Positions 1-6,728 of a DNA stretch of 17,840 bases are shown here, piece by piece (the first letter of the stretch is position 1; every line of letters starts with the position of its first letter). The stretch is from Candidatus Dojkabacteria bacterium UBA2022 (lineage in GTDB: Bacteria > Patescibacteriota > Dojkabacteria > SC72): positions 1-17,840 of the forward strand of contig DDBW01000015.1 in assembly GCA_002335495.1 (NCBI GenBank). Reading direction: 5' to 3'. Made by a program: the position numbers and the translations under genes. Below the pieces are notes generated by a model, which was not told where the DNA came from, made no database searches, and was given only the letters and a program-made list of their open reading frames with translations.

Positions 1-1
1 A

Positions 2-433
2 AAGGATGGGAATATAAAGGTGGATGTGAATGCTCCTGGTTACTCATTTACCCTTCCGGATGTTGATGGGAAGGAGTACTCATTAAAAGATATTAAGAGT
101 GATAAACCGATTGTGCTTGCTTTCTATGCATCTTGGTGTCCAACTTGCCAGGTTAGTGCTCCGTTACTATCACAGATGTCTGAGAACTATAAGAATGATG
201 TTACTATCTGGGGTATCGATTCAAAGGAGTCTGGCGAGAATGTAAAAGGGTTTATAGAAGAACATAATATCAAGCATCCTGTTTTGGTAGATGAAGAGGG
301 TTTTGTGGCTTTGGATTACGGAGTTGGATATAATAGTTTCTTTGTACTTTTAAATAGCGATGGTACTGTTTATAAAAAGATATCGGGTGAGATTAAGGAG
401 CAGGATGTGGTTGATTTAATAGATGCTAATTAA
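2..433 (+). CDS. Thioredoxin-fold (TlpA/redoxin-like) protein, probably 5'-partial
   Basis: The reading frame is open to the left edge of the window. The first visible possible start is GTG at 20, with another GTG at 26. The protein matches the AhpC/TlpA pattern: an APGYSFTLPDVDGKEYSL strand region, then FYASWCPTC with the redox pair CPTC at residues 40-43 counted from the GTG at 20. Such proteins reduce or oxidise disulfides, usually outside the cytoplasmic membrane when membrane-anchored. No signal or anchor is visible, so it may lie upstream of the window. Residues just before GTG 20 (DGNIK) continue naturally into the family's first strand, which favours a truncated gene. Alternatively TATAAA at 13-18 lies 7 nt before GTG 26, which would fit a leaderless start. 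Odd: the conserved cis-proline position before the last strands appears to be Ser106 (GYNSFFVLL). The gene converges on the next gene with a 9-nt gap. Confidence 0.75.
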   Translation, partial: KDGNIKVDVNAPGYSFTLPDVDGKEYSLKDIKSDKPIVLAFYASWCPTCQVSAPLLSQMSENYKNDVTIWGIDSKESGENVKGFIEEHNIKHPVLVDEEGFVALDYGVGYNSFFVLLNSDGTVYKKISGEIKEQDVVDLIDAN

Positions 434-442
434 ATAGGATTA

Positions 443-1213
443 TTAACCAGTAATGGCCCTTAATTTTGCATTCGCAGATCTTAGTTCTTTTAATAGAATT
501 TCTTCAATATTTACGTCAAATTTTTCAGATAAATTTTTCCTATGAGTACTAAAATAGCTCAGGTCATTTGTAATTACACCAATGTATCGATGAATGACTT
601 CTAACGCGAGGTCGTTTCTTTCTGTATTTTGTAAAACTCCAACTAGGTTATGTACAACCTGGAGACGATTTGGACAGTATCCAAGGCTAGGTGTATTTGA
701 ATTCCTATCTATAAGCCATGATGAAATCGAAGAAGTGTCTGATCCGTACTTATCGAACATTGTTAGGGAGGAGAAAATTTCGTTCATTCTCTGCCTTGTT
801 GATTCCGTATCTATCATTTTAGCTGGACTATCCAGAATCGCATTCACGATATCATTTTTAATATAGTCCGAAAGTGCGTTGGCAGTATCAAAGAAATAAA
901 ACTGATCCCTGAATTTTTGTATGTAATACATAGCTTCAAATGAGAGGGGATCTATACCAGTATTCCTTAGCCATTCAGAGGCAGTTGGGTTCAATTCTAT
1001 TGCAAGTGTTCGTTTGTTATTGCCTGTACCCAAAATCTCTCTAAAATCGCTACCAGTTTGCTTTTCAACTTCTGATTTCACAAGTTGAAATTGTGCATCG
1101 AGACATCCTGAAAGGGCATTGATAGGTGGAACTATTGCATAATATTTCTCACTGAAGTGTTCTCCTGTTAAATCAAGTTCTATTTGAATTGTCTTATCTA
1201 TTATTGATACCAC
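443..1213 (-). CDS. Hypothetical protein, 256 aa
   Basis: I do not recognise this protein. It has 256 residues, no signal peptide and no clear membrane segment, and looks like a soluble, mostly helical cytoplasmic protein. It contains three cysteines (C37, in SGCLDAQ, and C179, in GYCPNR, among them) with no obvious metal motif. The start is GTG at 1213-1211. This choice is supported by a promoter (TTGACT, 17 bp, TATAAT) whose -10 ends only 5 nt before the GTG, so the transcript would begin at or next to the start codon. No Shine-Dalgarno site exists there. It is divergent from the DUF1295 gene and convergent with the thioredoxin-like gene. An inverted repeat over the -35 box suggests it is individually regulated. 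Function unknown. Confidence 0.75.
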   Translation of the reverse strand: MVSIIDKTIQIELDLTGEHFSEKYYAIVPPINALSGCLDAQFQLVKSEVEKQTGSDFREILGTGNNKRTLAIELNPTASEWLRNTGIDPLSFEAMYYIQKFRDQFYFFDTANALSDYIKNDIVNAILDSPAKMIDTESTRQRMNEIFSSLTMFDKYGSDTSSISSWLIDRNSNTPSLGYCPNRLQVVHNLVGVLQNTERNDLALEVIHRYIGVITNDLSYFSTHRKNLSEKFDVNIEEILLKELRSANAKLRAITG

Positions 1214-1218
1214 AATAG

Positions 1219-1247
1219 ATTATATTACGGGGTATGGCGCAAGTCAA
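1219..1247 (-). promoter_or_regulatory. Promoter of the 256-aa hypothetical gene
   Basis: On the minus strand a -35 box TTGACT (1247-1242) is followed after exactly 17 bp by TATAAT (1224-1219). The GTG start follows 5 nt later. The match to a housekeeping sigma promoter is 5/6 and 6/6, so this is the best promoter in the window. The geometry predicts a leaderless mRNA. Confidence 0.75.
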
Positions 1248-1254
1248 TTTGCGC
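1237..1254. repeat. Inverted repeat over the -35 box, candidate operator
   Basis: GCGCAA (1237-1242) and TTGCGC (1249-1254) form a perfect 6-bp inverted repeat with a 6-nt centre that holds most of the -35 box of the leftward promoter. The arms are GC-rich in an AT-rich intergenic region. Flanking bases extend the symmetry imperfectly. A dimeric repressor bound here would block the promoter; this is an inference from position only. Confidence 0.45.
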
Positions 1255-1317
1255 ATGGATTAAAAATTTATGTTAGACTTAATAGATGTTAATTAAATTG
1301 TTTACCAAATTTATTAT

Positions 1318-2073
1318 ATGGAGGTGTTTAACTATCTTTTAATATCTCTTGGTATTCAGATTGTCCTTGGTACAATTGCAATCGTTAGAAAGACTGATAT
1401 ACTAACTGATATCTCATATGGCTTAACTTTTCTACTACTCATTTCCCTTGCTTTCTGGTCTGAAATTTTTGATCCTGTAAAAATGGTTCTTTATATTTTG
1501 GTTGCTTTGTGGGCTCTTAGAATTGCTGGATATCTTTTTATTAGGATTTTAAAGACAAAGAGGGATAAAAGGTTTGATGGTATTAGAGAGAATCCTGTTA
1601 AATTTATGTCTTTCTGGCTACTACAAGGAGTTACAGTTTGGGTTGTTCTTCTTCCTTCCATAGTTCTTATCGATTTAGATTATTCTCTCTCTTTTAATGC
1701 GATTTCTATCATTGGAATTATTTTTGCATTCGTAGGATTAATTATCGAGGGTATTGCTGATATGCAGAAGTTTAGGTTTAAGAGTTTGAAAGAGAATGAG
1801 GGTCGTTGGGTAGATGTTGGTTTATGGAGGTTCTCAAGGCATCCTAACTACCTAGGGGAGATTATGGTATGGGTAGGTGCGTTTATATTTGTTCTTCCCT
1901 TTATAAATGGTATTAGTATTTTTTCTATTATTTCTCCTTTATTTATCTATTATCTTCTCACTCATGTTAGTGGTATTCCAACTTTGGAGAAGAAATATGA
2001 TGAAAGGTTTAAAGATAACAAAGAGTATCAGGAATATAAAAAGAGAACAGGGAGATTATTGTTTAAGTTTTAG
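1318..2073 (+). CDS. DUF1295 / steroid 5-alpha-reductase-like membrane protein
   Basis: This 251-aa polytopic membrane protein matches the DUF1295 family, related to steroid 5-alpha reductases and isoprenylcysteine methyltransferases. Hallmarks are the IIEGIADMQKFRFK segment (about residues 142-155) and the cofactor-site motif GLWRFSRHPNYLGE (168-181), together with the LWALRIAGYL and FWLLQGV segments. Hydrophobic stretches lie at about 4-22, 33-48, 55-77, 98-119, 127-146, 182-196 and 198-215. In related enzymes the RHPNYxGE segment binds NADPH or S-adenosylmethionine; the substrate here is unknown. The length is typical. ATG at 1318 is the given start, but TATTAT sits directly in front of it. 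GTG at 1324 (codon 3) would be 6 nt behind that box and is a reasonable alternative. No Shine-Dalgarno site is present. Confidence 0.85.
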   Translation: MEVFNYLLISLGIQIVLGTIAIVRKTDILTDISYGLTFLLLISLAFWSEIFDPVKMVLYILVALWALRIAGYLFIRILKTKRDKRFDGIRENPVKFMSFWLLQGVTVWVVLLPSIVLIDLDYSLSFNAISIIGIIFAFVGLIIEGIADMQKFRFKSLKENEGRWVDVGLWRFSRHPNYLGEIMVWVGAFIFVLPFINGISIFSIISPLFIYYLLTHVSGIPTLEKKYDERFKDNKEYQEYKKRTGRLLFKF

Positions 2074-2077
2074 CCTC

Positions 2078-2106
2078 TTTTCACGTCTTCTTCAGGGGTG
2101 TATAAT
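2078..2106 (+). promoter_or_regulatory. Probable promoter of the 162-aa membrane protein gene
   Basis: TATAAT at 2101-2106 is preceded after 17 bp by TTTTCA (2078-2083), a weak 4/6 match to the -35 consensus. Transcription would begin near 2113, leaving a leader of about 29 nt that carries the Shine-Dalgarno site. This differs from most other promoters in the window. Confidence 0.45.
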
Positions 2107-2121
2107 GTTATAGGATTGTTT

Positions 2122-2136
2122 GGAAAGGAAGGAAGG
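2122..2136 (+). promoter_or_regulatory. Strong purine-rich ribosome binding site
   Basis: GGAAAGGAAGGAAGG ends 5 nt before the ATG at 2142. It is the only strong Shine-Dalgarno-type sequence in front of a gene in this window, and it fixes the start of the 162-aa protein. Confidence 0.7.
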
Positions 2137-2141
2137 TTAGG

Positions 2142-2630
2142 ATGAGACTGGAAGGGTTTAAGATAAGACTTGACGATGTAATCGGTTTGGCTCTTTTTAT
2201 TGCAATGGTGCCTCTATTTAACAATAGTATTTCCGGAGCGGTAATCTTCTTGGGAGCCCTAGCGATAGTGGCTGCTATTCCAGAAGATGACGAAGCTAGG
2301 AGGTATCTTGAGGCCACAATGGCGGTAATTGCCATTGGAGTTGTGCTGATACTTGAAGGGATGGTATTTCCACCAGCTTGGGCTATCGTTACCGATAGAT
2401 TAGCCAGTGTAGTACTGAGAGTTCTTTTCTACGTATCAGTTTCTTTCGGTATCCTATTTAATGGGATTGAATCCTCCGGTGTTCTACTTCGCTGGACTAT
2501 TGATCTCTTAAAGTATCTTGCCGAAAAAGTTCTTCCTCAGCTTTTGGGATATCTGCGCGCAGCAGCGGAGAGTTCCGAGAAACGGAAGAAAAGTGCAATA
2601 AAATCGAAAGCAAAGCAATACGGTGAATGA
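2142..2630 (+). CDS. Small integral membrane protein, unknown function
   Basis: The protein has 162 residues. Likely transmembrane segments lie at about 13-30, 32-47, 58-78 and 86-106. A short acidic/charged loop (PEDDEARR, 47-54) sits between segments 2 and 3. The C-terminus is an amphipathic helix ending in a strongly basic tail (SEKRKKSAIKSKAKQ), probably cytoplasmic. No family is recognised. The start is well supported by a long purine-rich Shine-Dalgarno sequence and an upstream TATAAT box. The stop codon is TGA, evidence that TGA is not reassigned here. Downstream is a GC-rich hairpin and then a convergent regulator gene. Confidence 0.75.
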   Translation: MRLEGFKIRLDDVIGLALFIAMVPLFNNSISGAVIFLGALAIVAAIPEDDEARRYLEATMAVIAIGVVLILEGMVFPPAWAIVTDRLASVVLRVLFYVSVSFGILFNGIESSGVLLRWTIDLLKYLAEKVLPQLLGYLRAAAESSEKRKKSAIKSKAKQYGE

Positions 2631-2654
2631 ACAATCCTAAATTTTTATCACTGC

Positions 2655-2710
2655 CCGGGGCGAGGTCTCTTAAATCCAAACGCTTTCATGCGTAAGAGAC
2701 CTCCCCTAGG
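2655..2710. other. GC-rich long hairpin between convergent genes
   Basis: GAGGTCTCTTA (2662-2672) pairs perfectly with TAAGAGACCTC (2692-2702), an 11-bp stem. Beyond a one-base bulge, GGG/CCC pairs extend it. The loop holds a small inner hairpin, CGC TTTCAT GCG (2681-2692 region). The stem is far more GC-rich than its surroundings. No T-tract follows on either strand, so it is not a standard intrinsic terminator. It could still end or stabilise both convergent transcripts, or be a small structured RNA or a palindromic repeat. Confidence 0.55.
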
Positions 2711-2723
2711 AACCCCTACCTAT

Positions 2724-3008
2724 TTAGTCTATCCTCTCTATTACATACTCTAGGAAGTTACCGTATTGAGTATCTAATGCTTCGTAATATTCTTTTCCAT
2801 CTCTATAATCCTTATCTAATACATTTAAATCAACAAGTTTCTCACAAATATATCTCACCTTGCTCTCTGTAGTTTTTGTTTCTTTTACTAACTCTTCAAC
2901 AGTTTTCTCCTCATGCGTTTCAAATAGAAAGTCTAAAATCATTAAGGCATATGGATCTGCCATAACTTCAAACATATTTGCATATCTAGTTGCTATTGAG
3001 TACGTCAT
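2724..3008 (-). CDS. Winged-helix (ArsR-like) transcriptional regulator, 94 aa
   Basis: The 94-aa protein has the shape of a small ArsR-type winged-helix DNA-binding protein. An N-terminal helix (FEVMADPYALMILDFL, about 13-28) resembles the LADPTRLxIL segment. It is followed by a helix-turn-helix (VEELVKETKTTESKVRYICEKL, 37-58, given by its ends) and a wing with VLDKDYRDGKEYYEAL (63-78). It has a single cysteine, in YICEKL of the recognition helix, so no metal site of the classic kind is apparent; the ligand is unknown. ATG at 3008 is the only good start. It is divergent from the cysteine-rich ArsR-like gene across 81 bp, so the two may share control. Confidence 0.7.
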   Translation of the reverse strand: MTYSIATRYANMFEVMADPYALMILDFLFETHEEKTVEELVKETKTTESKVRYICEKLVDLNVLDKDYRDGKEYYEALDTQYGNFLEYVIERID

Positions 3009-3053
3009 TTCTAATAACTACTTAATTTATCTAGTTATATAATAGCATAGTAC

Positions 3054-3082
3054 TTGAATTAATTACCCTATCAATATATATT
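3054..3082 (+). promoter_or_regulatory. Promoter of the ArsR-like / SOD unit
   Basis: TTGAAT (3054-3059) and TATATT (3077-3082) are separated by 17 bp. The ATG at 3090 follows 7 nt after the -10 box, which places the predicted transcript start at the start codon. This predicts a leaderless mRNA, in agreement with the lack of a Shine-Dalgarno site. Confidence 0.55.
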
Positions 3083-3089
3083 TAGGTAT

Positions 3090-3413
3090 ATGAATATGAA
3101 CTCAAAAATGATGTCTAAATACTTTCGAGTATTATCAAACCCAACAAGGTTGGCTATCTTTTTGGATATACTAGATACCTCCTGCGAAAGTTGCATGGAA
3201 AAGGCCGATATGTCTGATAACTGCGTAACAATGATTGCTAAGTGCTTAAACATTCCTCAACCAACAGTATCAAACCATGTAAAAGAATTGGTAGAATCTG
3301 GCCTTGTTGAGTCTAAGAGAAAAGGAAAGAACATATACCTCTTCCCAACCCAAGGTTGCAGTGATGCTATGATTGAATTTAGCAAGTATGTAAGCGAGAA
3401 GGTAAGTAAATAA
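3090..3413 (+). CDS. Cysteine-rich ArsR-family regulator upstream of SOD
   Basis: This 107-aa protein is an ArsR-type winged helix. YFRVLSNPTRLAIFLDIL (about 11-28) is the family's dimer/first-helix motif. MIAKCLNIPQPTVSNHVKEL (48-67) is the helix-turn-helix, and LVESKRKGKNIYLFP forms the wing. Odd: between these lies a cysteine-rich insert, SCESCMEKADMSDNC (about 31-45), plus Cys52 in the HTH and Cys89 near the C-terminus. In ArsR proteins cysteines at such positions bind metal ions or sense redox state; here that is an inference. Its stop lies 18 nt before the superoxide dismutase ATG, with no terminator between, so both are probably co-transcribed and this protein likely controls the unit. 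The start ATG 3090 is supported by the promoter spacing. Confidence 0.8.
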   Translation: MNMNSKMMSKYFRVLSNPTRLAIFLDILDTSCESCMEKADMSDNCVTMIAKCLNIPQPTVSNHVKELVESGLVESKRKGKNIYLFPTQGCSDAMIEFSKYVSEKVSK

Positions 3414-3431
3414 ATTTAGTATTTAACTGCC

Positions 3432-4025
3432 ATGCAAGGTATTCGTTATACTCTTTCTCCCCTTCCCTATGATTACTCAGATTTAGAACCTGTAATTTCA
3501 AGTGAGATTATGCAATTACACCACGATAAGCATCATTTGGCGTATGTAAACGGGGCCAACGCAGCTTTGGAACTACTTGAGAAAGGTCGTTCTGGTGACA
3601 CAAGTGTTAACCTAAAAGCTGTTATGCGCGATCTTAGTTTTCATTTAAATGGTCACATTTTGCATGAGATATTCTGGAAGAATATGAGGAAATACTCAGA
3701 AAATAATCCGATACCAACTGAACTAGAGGATATTATTGTAAAGAATTTTGGATCTGTAGAGGCCTTTAAAAAGGAGTTTGTAGAAGCAGGAAAGGCCGTT
3801 GAGGGATCTGGGTGGGTTGTAATGTATAAGGATGGAGATAATAACCTTCTTATTTCACAGGTTCAAAACCATAACCTGCTATCTATAACAGGATTTACTC
3901 CTGTACTTGTAAATGATGTATGGGAGCATGCGTATTACCTTGATTATAAAAATGATAGAGGAACATATTTAGAGAAGTGGTGGAACGTAGTTAATTGGGA
4001 CGAAGTACTCAGAAATATAAGATAA
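3432..4025 (+). CDS. Fe/Mn superoxide dismutase, His-type outer sphere
   Basis: It converts superoxide to oxygen and hydrogen peroxide in the cytoplasm. The 197-aa protein has the complete metal site: His30 (LHHDKHH), His78 (HILHEIFW), and Asp162 plus His166 (DVWEHAYY). The C-terminal WWNVVNWDEV motif is typical. The outer-sphere position that holds Gln in Mn-type enzymes is His147 (VQNHNLL), while the Fe-type Gln position is Gly74. This combination is known from archaeal SODs such as those of Sulfolobus, and the LSFHLNGHILHEIFWKN stretch also looks archaeal-like. Metal preference cannot be read with certainty. There is no Shine-Dalgarno site before ATG 3432, and translation may depend on the ArsR-like gene 18 nt upstream. 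The gene ends 4 nt from the convergent permease. Confidence 0.95.
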   Translation: MQGIRYTLSPLPYDYSDLEPVISSEIMQLHHDKHHLAYVNGANAALELLEKGRSGDTSVNLKAVMRDLSFHLNGHILHEIFWKNMRKYSENNPIPTELEDIIVKNFGSVEAFKKEFVEAGKAVEGSGWVVMYKDGDNNLLISQVQNHNLLSITGFTPVLVNDVWEHAYYLDYKNDRGTYLEKWWNVVNWDEVLRNIR

Positions 4026-4029
4026 CCAA

Positions 4030-5310
4030 CTACTCGTACCGTAGAGCTTTTATTGGATCCAACTTCGCAGCTCTTACTGCTGGATATATACCCGCAACAA
4101 TTCCTACTAGAATGCTAAGACCCGTTATTATTAATGCAATTGTCCAATCAAACGTAAAGAAAGTTGTTGCATTGAAACCTGCGTTGTTAAGCTGCTCTAC
4201 GATCAATGAATCTGTGCCTTTCATTATTAGAAATATTGTAACAAGACCCAGTACCCCTCCGAGCATACCTATGAAGCCAGATTGAATAAGGAATATTACT
4301 AAAACTTGAGTATCAGAAGCTCCAATCGCCTTGATGATTCCTATCTCTTTTGTCTGCTCGTATATACTCATTATCATTGTATTAATGATTCCGATACTTG
4401 CTACAAGTGCTGATACTAGTCCAAACATCACAAGAGCAATAGTAAGACCTTGTGTGATGCTTCCAAGGATGGAAATTACATCATCAGCAGTAAAAGTCTC
4501 ATATCTAAACTCATCTTTTACAAATTCCTTGAAGTCTCCTACCCTATCATTCTCAGTTGTAACATAAAGATTATCATAACCAATCTCCTTTACATACTCT
4601 TCGTTATTTTTAAACCCACCCAAAGAGCTAAGTACTGTTAAACTATCGTCCATGTGTAGAACAGCATCATTTCGATCTTGTCCTGGATCAAAAACTCCCG
4701 TGATTGTATATTCAAACTTTTTACCAATGATACTCTTGGATCTATTTGAGAGTAATGATGACGGGGAAGGTTCTAGTATAATTGTTTTCCCAATTATTTC
4801 CTCAGGTGATTGTTTATAGAACTTTGTAACTGCGGTTGAGACCCATATTTTTCCCTTCTCCGTATCGACCACGTCACCTGTAAACTCTGCAAAATATGAG
4901 TTATCAGACTTAACATCCCAACCGGCCATAAAAGCCTGAGGATATGGTACTTTCTTTTCTTTAAGTGTCATTTGCATGCCGGATATCACAGTCATACGGG
5001 AGATCTCTTTCACATAGTCTAATCCTTTAATTTTTGTAAGGACTTCCTCATTCATTACGACAGGTTTCTCATCCTGTTGATCATAGGTTTGATCGCCAGA
5101 ACCAGTAAACATATTTAAAGCTCCGCCCTGTGTGACTATTACTTGGTTAGGTTTGAGGATGCTATTAAACTGATCAACAAGCAATCCTTGAAGATCTTGC
5201 ATTCCAAAAATTATAAAGCTGATAAGAAACACTGCAATGGTTATACCTAAGCTTGTTAAGATTGTTCTAAGTTTTCTTCTAAGTACAAGACTTAATGCGT
5301 ATTTAAACAT
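4030..5310 (-). CDS. ABC transporter permease, MacB/FtsX type
   Basis: The 426-aa protein has one N-terminal membrane helix (about 18-37), a large extracytoplasmic MacB-like domain (about 38-280) and three C-terminal helices (about 283-310, 336-362, 388-410). The FtsX-domain signature is clear: IGIINTMIMSIYEQTKEIGI, KAIGAS and YPAVRAAKLDPIKALRYE. With its ATPase it should form a MacB/LolCDE-type mechanotransmission complex acting on envelope substrates such as peptides, drugs or lipoproteins. Substrate unknown. It starts 4 nt after the ATPase stop codon with no Shine-Dalgarno site, so translational coupling is likely. No partner membrane-fusion protein is encoded nearby. Confidence 0.92.
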   Translation of the reverse strand: MFKYALSLVLRRKLRTILTSLGITIAVFLISFIIFGMQDLQGLLVDQFNSILKPNQVIVTQGGALNMFTGSGDQTYDQQDEKPVVMNEEVLTKIKGLDYVKEISRMTVISGMQMTLKEKKVPYPQAFMAGWDVKSDNSYFAEFTGDVVDTEKGKIWVSTAVTKFYKQSPEEIIGKTIILEPSPSSLLSNRSKSIIGKKFEYTITGVFDPGQDRNDAVLHMDDSLTVLSSLGGFKNNEEYVKEIGYDNLYVTTENDRVGDFKEFVKDEFRYETFTADDVISILGSITQGLTIALVMFGLVSALVASIGIINTMIMSIYEQTKEIGIIKAIGASDTQVLVIFLIQSGFIGMLGGVLGLVTIFLIMKGTDSLIVEQLNNAGFNATTFFTFDWTIALIITGLSILVGIVAGIYPAVRAAKLDPIKALRYE

Positions 5311-5314
5311 TTTT

Positions 5315-5977
5315 TTAATTATTAATTTTACCGTCTTTCAAATGTATACTGAAATCTACGTTCTTAAATAGTTCAGGGTCGTGAGTAACAATGATTAAGG
5401 TAGTGCCTTCTTCTTTATTCAATTCGAAAAGTAGCTCGACGATTTCATTTCCTGTCTTTGAATCAAGATTCCCAGTGGGTTCATCTGCAAGGATAATTTG
5501 AGGTTTTGATATCAAGGCTCTTGCAATTGCAACTCTTTGAGATTGCCCTCCTGATAGTTCAGCTGGAGTGTGTTTAGCTCTGTCTTTGAGGCCTAGTCTA
5601 TCTAGCAGATGAGCTAGTCTGTTTTCGGCTTCAAAGGAAGACATCTGCTTACCAAAAGATATTGGTAACATAATGTTTTCAGCTACTGTAAGGGAAGGGA
5701 CTAAGTTAAACTGTTGAAATATTGTTCCAACAACTTTTCTTCGGTAATCGTTAGTATTGTAGTCCTTGATATTCTTTCCATTTACAAGTATTTCTCCGCT
5801 GTAGTCAGTATCAAGCCCACCTAAAATATTTAGCAGAGTTGATTTACCCGATCCAGAAGGACCGACTATGGCAACCGTACTGGAATCAGGAATTTCAAAC
5901 GTAACCCCATCCAGAGCTTTAACTGTAACTTTCTTATTCTGTTTATACTCTTTCCTTAGATCTTGAGCTTTTATCAT
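5315..5977 (-). CDS. ABC transporter ATPase, MacB/LolD type
   Basis: This is the 220-aa ATP-binding subunit of the permease encoded just downstream. It has the Walker A motif GPSGSGKST (39-47), a Q-loop glutamine near residue 88 (FQQFNLVPSLT), the signature LSGGQSQRVAIARAL (141-155), Walker B IILADEPTGNLDS (161-173) and the switch histidine His199 (VTHD). The Q-loop and the DEPTGNLDS segment are typical of the LolD/MacB/FtsE group. All catalytic residues are present and the length is usual. It lies 42 nt behind the methyltransferase gene and could share its transcript or use a weak promoter of its own. Confidence 0.95.
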   Translation of the reverse strand: MIKAQDLRKEYKQNKKVTVKALDGVTFEIPDSSTVAIVGPSGSGKSTLLNILGGLDTDYSGEILVNGKNIKDYNTNDYRRKVVGTIFQQFNLVPSLTVAENIMLPISFGKQMSSFEAENRLAHLLDRLGLKDRAKHTPAELSGGQSQRVAIARALISKPQIILADEPTGNLDSKTGNEIVELLFELNKEEGTTLIIVTHDPELFKNVDFSIHLKDGKINN

Positions 5978-5985
5978 ACCTATTC

Positions 5986-6014
5986 AGGATATAACATAGT
6001 AGCTTCTAAATCAA
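5986..6014 (-). promoter_or_regulatory. Weak candidate promoter of the ABC operon
   Basis: On the minus strand TTGATT (6014-6009), a 17-bp spacer and TATCCT (5991-5986) lie 8 nt before the ATPase start. Each box matches the consensus at only 4/6, so the call rests mainly on its spacing being like that of the stronger promoters here. Confidence 0.3.
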
Positions 6015-6019
6015 GGAAG

Positions 6020-6727
6020 TTATACTCTCCCTTGGACTATGTATACAACTTGTGATTTGTTTATATTCTTACCAATCGCCTTCCAATCAGCAACAGTTTT
6101 TGTAACTACTTCTTCGGTATCGTGGTCAATATTAATACCAAGACAAAGTAATGAATTACTATTTAGGTTATTAATGATATCTTCAAACAGGTACTGCGCT
6201 CGGTATGGGGTTTCAATAAATATCTGTGCATATCCCGTTTTAATAGACTCTATTTCAAGATTTTTAATGTACTTAACTCTTTCAATCTGATCTTTTGGTG
6301 CATATCCGTTAAATTTGAAGTTTTGGCCGTTGAGTCCTGAGGCAGCGAGGGTTTGGAGAATAGAGCTAGGACCAAAGAAGCATTTAACATGAATCCCTTC
6401 TTTTTGAGCAAATTTTACAAGGTTACTACCCATATCTGCTATCCCAGGATACCCCGCATCACTTATTACTCCCACACTCTCTCCTCCCATCAATACTTTG
6501 AGAGCATCGTCAGCATTTACCTGACTATTTTCATTGAGCTCTATAAACCTGAGTTGTGATACCTGTCTATCCTTGTTTAAACCTCTTAAAAATGATCTCC
6601 CTATTTTAGGCGTTTCAACAACAAAAACTTCAAGGCCTCTAATTATGCTTAATATCTCTTCAGGATATGTCTCTACAAAAGGTTTGCCTGAAAGGGAGGT
6701 AGGTATAAGGTATAGAGTCGCGGCCAT
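6020..6727 (-). CDS. SAM-dependent methyltransferase, RsmI-like tetrapyrrole methylase fold
   Basis: The 235-aa protein starts MAATLYLIPTSLSG. The frame is open further upstream inside mutL, but homology begins here, and the ATG at 6727 lies 1 nt after the mutL stop codon. Family motifs are GVISDAGYPGIADMG (87-101), GPSSILQTLAASGLNGQ (119-135) and FIETPYRA (170-177). The fold is that of RsmI, which 2'-O-methylates C1402 of 16S rRNA. This shorter variant, with SDAGYPGIAD where RsmI usually has SDAGTPxISD, resembles a second group of uncharacterised methyltransferases, so rRNA is only a possible substrate. The MutL stop and this start (TAATATG) suggest translational coupling, without an obvious functional link. 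Confidence 0.82.
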   Translation of the reverse strand: MAATLYLIPTSLSGKPFVETYPEEILSIIRGLEVFVVETPKIGRSFLRGLNKDRQVSQLRFIELNENSQVNADDALKVLMGGESVGVISDAGYPGIADMGSNLVKFAQKEGIHVKCFFGPSSILQTLAASGLNGQNFKFNGYAPKDQIERVKYIKNLEIESIKTGYAQIFIETPYRAQYLFEDIINNLNSNSLLCLGINIDHDTEEVVTKTVADWKAIGKNINKSQVVYIVQGRV

Positions 6728-6728
6728 A

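Noticed and set aside
1318..1326. GGAGGTG at the start of the DUF1295 gene as a Shine-Dalgarno site
   Set aside because: No ATG, GTG or TTG in frame follows at a suitable distance; it is coding sequence.
2655..2710. GC-rich hairpin as a standard rho-independent terminator
   Set aside because: No T-tract follows the stem on either strand, so it is reported as an unexplained hairpin instead.
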